The translations under genes were made by a program, and so were the position numbers. A stretch of 64,000 bases of DNA, taken from positions 1 through 64,000 of the forward strand of contig NZ_JAKJPO010000010.1 in assembly GCF_021725675.1 (NCBI RefSeq), read 5' to 3'. Shown piece after piece: positions 60,787-64,000 of this stretch. How positions within the stretch are numbered: the first letter of the stretch is position 1; each line of letters starts with the position of its first letter. This stretch comes from Marilutibacter chinensis (GTDB lineage Bacteria; Pseudomonadota; Gammaproteobacteria; Xanthomonadales; Xanthomonadaceae). The notes beneath the pieces were generated by a model that had not been told where the DNA came from, did no database searches, and saw nothing but the letters and a program-made list of their open reading frames with translations.

Positions 60787-61272
60787 ATGGATGCGCCGCA
60801 CGCCTGCACCGACCCCAAGCACCACGTCCACGACGCCGCCGGTTTCGTGCGCGAGGTCGAGCGGCTGTGCAAACAGCGCGGCCTGCGCCTGACCCCGATC
60901 CGCGCGCATGCGCTGCAGCTGATCGCCGATGCCGGGCGTCCGGTCAAGGCGTACGACCTGCTCGACCAGATGAAGGCGACCCACGATTCGGCGGCGCCGC
61001 CGACGATCTATCGCGCGCTGGACTTCCTGCTCGAGCACGGCTTCATCCACAAACTCGCGTCGATCAACGCCTTTGTCGGATGCCATCATCCGGGCGCCGA
61101 GGCGCACGCGGTGCCGTTCCTGATCTGCGACAAGTGCCAGTCCGCGACGGAGCTGGAAGACGAGGAGATCGTCGCCTCGCTCGACCGGCGTGCCCGCGCG
61201 CTGGGCTTCACTCCGCAGGCGCAGACGCTGGAAGTGCACGGCATCTGCGCCGGGTGCGCGCCAGGGAGCTGA
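60787..61272 (+). CDS. zur: Zinc uptake regulator Zur (Fur family)
   Basis: Zinc-sensing repressor of the Fur family. The 161-residue product has a winged-helix DNA-binding domain (LTPIRAHALQLIADAGRPVKAYDLLDQMK; APPTIYRALDFLLEHG) and the dimerisation domain with two CxxC pairs, Cys114/Cys117 and Cys154/Cys157 (structural zinc), and metal ligands Cys99, His100/101 and His107. This pattern is Zur rather than Fur or PerR. AGGA lies before the ATG, nine bases after gltX. Likely targets in the window: the TonB receptor at 62053 and the MerC gene at 45509. Confidence 0.92.
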   Translation: MDAPHACTDPKHHVHDAAGFVREVERLCKQRGLRLTPIRAHALQLIADAGRPVKAYDLLDQMKATHDSAAPPTIYRALDFLLEHGFIHKLASINAFVGCHHPGAEAHAVPFLICDKCQSATELEDEEIVASLDRRARALGFTPQAQTLEVHGICAGCAPGS

Positions 61273-61373
61273 GCCCCGGCCGGGCCGTCCCTCGCGCGCG
61301 GCAACGATTTCCTAACCACGCCGCCGGAGACGCCGGCTAGAGTGCGCCGGTCATCGTCGCGACCGGAGCAAGG

Positions 61374-61997
61374 ATGCACTGCGGACAGGACAGGCGGGAC
61401 CAGCTGGCACGGATCGCGTTGATGGCCTTCGTCGCCGGCCTGCACCTGTACGCGTCGTGGTGGCTGCTGTTCCGGTTCCAGCTCCAGGTGCCGATGTCCG
61501 CCAATGTGGATGACGAGCCGGTGCTGCTTGTCCGTTTCATATCCAGGGCGCCTACCGAACCGGAAGTCGGGACGACGGCTGCGCCGGCTGCCGTATCGCC
61601 GGCACGGGCGAGGATCGCCCACACCCCCGAGTCGCCATCGCGGCCAGTGCCGGGGGAGACCTCGGCGGTGTTCCTGCCGTCAGGCGACACGCCGGCACCG
61701 CAACGGCCGCTGGATCTGTCGGTGCCCGGGTCCGACGAACCAACCGGATTCGCAAGGCCCGATCCTCTGGCCTCGCGCGCCACGCTCGATCCGCGCAGCA
61801 CGCGTTTCGCCGACGACTGGGCGACCGACGGCGACGCGGTCGAGAAACTGAAGGAGGACTCGGTGGTCGCGCGGACCCTGCTCGGTCTGTTCGGCGGCCG
61901 CGACAGCTGCACCGCGAAGGCGATCCGCGAGCGCCGCAGGGACTGCGTAGGCGCCGATCACCAGCCTGGGCTGCACGAGGCGTTGCAGGGACGTTGA
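61374..61997 (+). CDS. Anchored protein of unknown function next to zur
   Basis: The 207-residue product has a charged start, one membrane segment (residues about 14-37, IALMAFVAGLHLYASWWLLF), then a Pro/Ala/Thr-rich extended stretch (about 55-130). A charged C-terminal part ends with two cysteines (GRDSCTAKAIRERRRDCVG). The N-in, extended periplasmic layout recalls TonB-like energy couplers, but the TonB C-terminal fold is not visible. GGAG lies about eight bases before the ATG. It sits between zur and a TonB receptor and converges with the latter. Confidence 0.72.
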   Translation: MHCGQDRRDQLARIALMAFVAGLHLYASWWLLFRFQLQVPMSANVDDEPVLLVRFISRAPTEPEVGTTAAPAAVSPARARIAHTPESPSRPVPGETSAVFLPSGDTPAPQRPLDLSVPGSDEPTGFARPDPLASRATLDPRSTRFADDWATDGDAVEKLKEDSVVARTLLGLFGGRDSCTAKAIRERRRDCVGADHQPGLHEALQGR

Positions 61998-62004
61998 ACG
62001 CAGA

Positions 62005-62041
62005 ACGGGCGCCACCTCGCAGCGGCGCCCGTGGATTTCTG
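62005..62041. terminator. Bidirectional hairpin between unknown gene and TonB receptor
   Basis: A 9-bp stem (ACGGGCGCC at 62005-62013 with GGCGCCCGT at 62024-62032), widened by CAGAA/TTCTG (62001-62005 with 62037-62041). It lies between the two convergent stop codons and can serve both. Confidence 0.65.
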
Positions 62042-62052
62042 CAGAGGGCGGA

Positions 62053-64000
62053 TCAGAAGAACGCGCGTACGCCGAACGCGATCCCGCGACCCGGCAGCGG
62101 TGCAAGGTCCTTCAGGAACGAGGTATGCGCGCGCGCCTCCTCGTCGAGCAGATTGGTGCCGTCGACGAACACCTCCCAGGCGCCGCCGGACGCGGTGTCC
62201 ATGTGCCAGGCCAGATGGGCGTCGACCAGGGTGTAGCCCGGCGTCGACTCCTCGTTCTCGGCGACATCGTCCTGTTCGGCATAGCGGGTCGCACCCAGCG
62301 AAGCGCGCCACGCGCCCATCGCCCAGCGCAGCTCTCCGCCGACGCGGGCGGGAGCGATCCGCGGCAGGTTGCCGCCACGCGCCAGCGCCGCGGTGTAGTC
62401 GTGGGTGTGGTCGCCGTGGGGCACGGAGATGTCGAAATCGCGGGTACCGCTTCCGCTCAGCTCGCCGCGCACGACGTCGCCGAACACGCGCAGGTCCCAG
62501 CTGCCGCTGGCGTTGTCGGCGAAATTCCAGCTGCCTTCGGCCTCGGCACCGTTGAAGCGCGCATCGTCCTGTGCCCACACCCGCACCGGACCGCCGTCGT
62601 CGATACCGGTATCGGCCAGGTAGATGAAGTCGTCGAAGCGTGCGTGGTAGATCGATGCGCCGAGCCTGAACGGTCCGCGATGCCAGTGCAGGCCCAGTTC
62701 GGCGCGGTTGGCGGTCTCCACGTCGAGGTCCGGGTTGCCCAGTTCGACGCTCGCGGTGGCCACGTGCAGGCCGTTGGAATACAGCTCTTCGGCGGTGGGT
62801 GCACGCTGTGCGCGGTCGAGGCCGAAGGACAGGTGGAAGTCCGGGCTGACGTTCCAGCGCATCGAGGCCGACAGGCTGGTGGTGTTGAAATCGCGATCGG
62901 GGCCGATCGCCTCGGCCTCGTCGATGTCGATGCGGTTGCGGTCGTGGCGCGCGCCGAGCTCGAACTTCAGGGCGCCGAACTCGCGCTGACCGATCCAGAA
63001 CAGGCCGGCGTCGCGCGACTGCGAGGCCGGCACGAAGGCTTCCTCGCCAATCGCCTGGAAGTCACGCTCCGCCCACTGCAGGCCGATTGCGCCGTCCCAA
63101 CCCATCAGCGGACGATGGACCAGCTCCAGCCGCGCCTCGGTGCTGTCATTGTCGAACACGGTACCGACTTCGTCGCCTTCGTACTCGGTGTGGGTGTAGT
63201 CGGTGTGGGCGATCTTGCCGCGCAGGGAGACGAACGGGCCGATGTCATCGAGGCCACCGCGCAGCTCGGTGCGGCGCTGGTCCATCACGATCCGGACCGG
63301 TCCCTCTTCCTCGTGTTCCTCTTCGTCGTGATCGTGGTCGTCGTCATGGTCTTCTTCGTGTTCGTGCGAGTGGCCGGGCACCCCATAGCGGGTGTTGAAG
63401 AGGCTGACGCCGACGCCGAGGAAACCGCGCTCGCCGACCCAGGACACGCCCAGTGCGCCGGCATCGGTACGTACCGCGCTGTTGGGCAGAGTGCCGTGGG
63501 CACCTTCTTCCTCGTGCCCTTCCTCGCCGTCGTGTTCCTCGTCCTCGTGCGCGTGCTCGCTCTCGGCGAAGCCGGGAATGTCGTAGTCGCCGGTCTCGCG
63601 ATGCAGGGCGTCGAAATGGAACACGAGGTTGCCGCCGGCGGAGGTGCCGTCAAGGCGGACCATGCCGGTCTTCTCGTCGTTGACGGTGCCGGCGCGCAGT
63701 TCGGCACGACCCTCCAGCGGCCTTTCGGTCGCTGCCTCGGGAATTCGCCCGTCGATGACGTTGACCGCGCCGCCGATCGCGCCGCTGCCGTAGAGCAGGG
63801 TCGCCGGTCCCTTCAGCACCTCGATCTGGTTGGCCAGGAACGGCTCGATCGTGACCGCGTGGTCGACGCTGACCGTCGACACGTCGCCGGCGCCGAGGCC
63901 GTCGCTGAGCACCTGCACGCGCGCGCCATCGAAGCCGCGCACGATCGGTCGGCCGACACCCGGGCCGAAGTACGTCGACTGCACGCCGGGCAGCTTGGAG
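62053..64000 (-). CDS. TonB-dependent receptor, ZnuD-like (5' end outside window)
   Basis: Outer-membrane receptor driven by TonB. The visible 649 residues lack the signal peptide and start inside the plug domain (SKLPGVQSTYFGPGVGRPIVRG, VLKGPATLLYGSGAIGGAVN). The beta-barrel follows and ends FGVRAFF with the C-terminal Phe. Two loops are rich in His, Asp and Glu (HAHEDEEHDGEEGHEEE and HEHEEDHDDDHDHDEEEHEE), as in zinc-importing ZnuD receptors. zur is adjacent, so zinc uptake under Zur is likely. Its start and operator lie beyond 64000. Confidence 0.9.
   Translation of the reverse strand, partial: SKLPGVQSTYFGPGVGRPIVRGFDGARVQVLSDGLGAGDVSTVSVDHAVTIEPFLANQIEVLKGPATLLYGSGAIGGAVNVIDGRIPEAATERPLEGRAELRAGTVNDEKTGMVRLDGTSAGGNLVFHFDALHRETGDYDIPGFAESEHAHEDEEHDGEEGHEEEGAHGTLPNSAVRTDAGALGVSWVGERGFLGVGVSLFNTRYGVPGHSHEHEEDHDDDHDHDEEEHEEEGPVRIVMDQRRTELRGGLDDIGPFVSLRGKIAHTDYTHTEYEGDEVGTVFDNDSTEARLELVHRPLMGWDGAIGLQWAERDFQAIGEEAFVPASQSRDAGLFWIGQREFGALKFELGARHDRNRIDIDEAEAIGPDRDFNTTSLSASMRWNVSPDFHLSFGLDRAQRAPTAEELYSNGLHVATASVELGNPDLDVETANRAELGLHWHRGPFRLGASIYHARFDDFIYLADTGIDDGGPVRVWAQDDARFNGAEAEGSWNFADNASGSWDLRVFGDVVRGELSGSGTRDFDISVPHGDHTHDYTAALARGGNLPRIAPARVGGELRWAMGAWRASLGATRYAEQDDVAENEESTPGYTLVDAHLAWHMDTASGGAWEVFVDGTNLLDEEARAHTSFLKDLAPLPGRGIAFGVRAFF

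Noticed and set aside
63290-63560. Low-complexity His/Asp/Glu stretches considered as a sequencing or frame error
   Set aside because: The frame stays open through both stretches and the flanking barrel strands continue correctly. Such loops are known in ZnuD-type receptors.

Overview
The window reads as chromosomal DNA of a high-GC gammaproteobacterium of the Xanthomonadaceae (Lysobacter / Luteimonas / Pseudoxanthomonas type). The basis is the ribosomal protein and rpoA sequences, the folC-dedD-cvpA-purF order, a plant-type (class II) DAHP synthase, paired S46 dipeptidyl-peptidases, and REP-like palindromes with a GTAG head. The assignment is inference from recognised families; no database was searched. 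No rRNA, tRNA, CRISPR array, prophage or insertion sequence was seen.

Layout. 0.2-5.2 kb: end of the spc operon and the alpha operon (secY, rpsM, rpsK, rpsD, rpoA, rplQ), closed by a strong hairpin. 5.2-14.9 kb: dsbB, class II DAHP synthase, an amidase lipoprotein and typA on the minus strand, then ppiB, an aspartate-type aminotransferase, a membrane-anchored glutaredoxin-like protein and mdh. 14.9-18.1 kb: a family 2 glycosyltransferase whose 3' end overlaps a convergent polytopic membrane protein, then an RluA-type pseudouridine synthase. 18.1-23.0 kb: a short propionate set (prpE, prpB, prpC) and a small potassium-channel-like protein. 23.1-33.1 kb: mostly minus-strand genes: GST, a SleB-like hydrolase, fadH, then a run (MFS, SGNH hydrolase, aldo/keto reductase, zinc-type dehydrogenase, MerR, carboxymuconolactone decarboxylase) starting opposite a LysR regulator. 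33.2-39.5 kb: LysR, a LigB-type dioxygenase, two tandem OmpA-family genes with nearly identical 3' halves, a small exported protein and an RsuA-family pseudouridine synthase. 39.7-48.1 kb: kbl and tdh (threonine to glycine), a membrane protein, an inverted REP pair, and two S46 peptidase genes flanking a MerC-domain gene that carries a Zur-like operator. 48.2-52.1 kb: repeats, a decayed DUF6289 fragment, DUF3224, serA, a histidine phosphatase and an intact DUF6289 gene. 52.3-58.3 kb: folC-dedD-cvpA-purF and DUF455. 58.3-64 kb: a small membrane protein, lpxH, gltX, zur, an unknown anchored protein and a histidine/acid-rich TonB-dependent receptor cut by the window end.

The most interesting thread is metal homeostasis. 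A Zur repressor gene (60.8 kb), a TonB receptor with ZnuD-like His/Asp/Glu-rich insertions (62-64 kb) and a perfect 9-5-9 palindrome of Zur-box type overlapping a -10 element in front of a MerC-domain membrane protein (45.5 kb) suggest a zinc-uptake regulon in which the MerC-like protein may be a non-mercury transporter. Other leads are the S1-pocket residues of the two S46 peptidases (Ser and Met where Gly or Arg/Ser is expected), apparent gene conversion between the OmpA paralogues, and a possible Tat-exported form of a carboxymuconolactone-decarboxylase protein.
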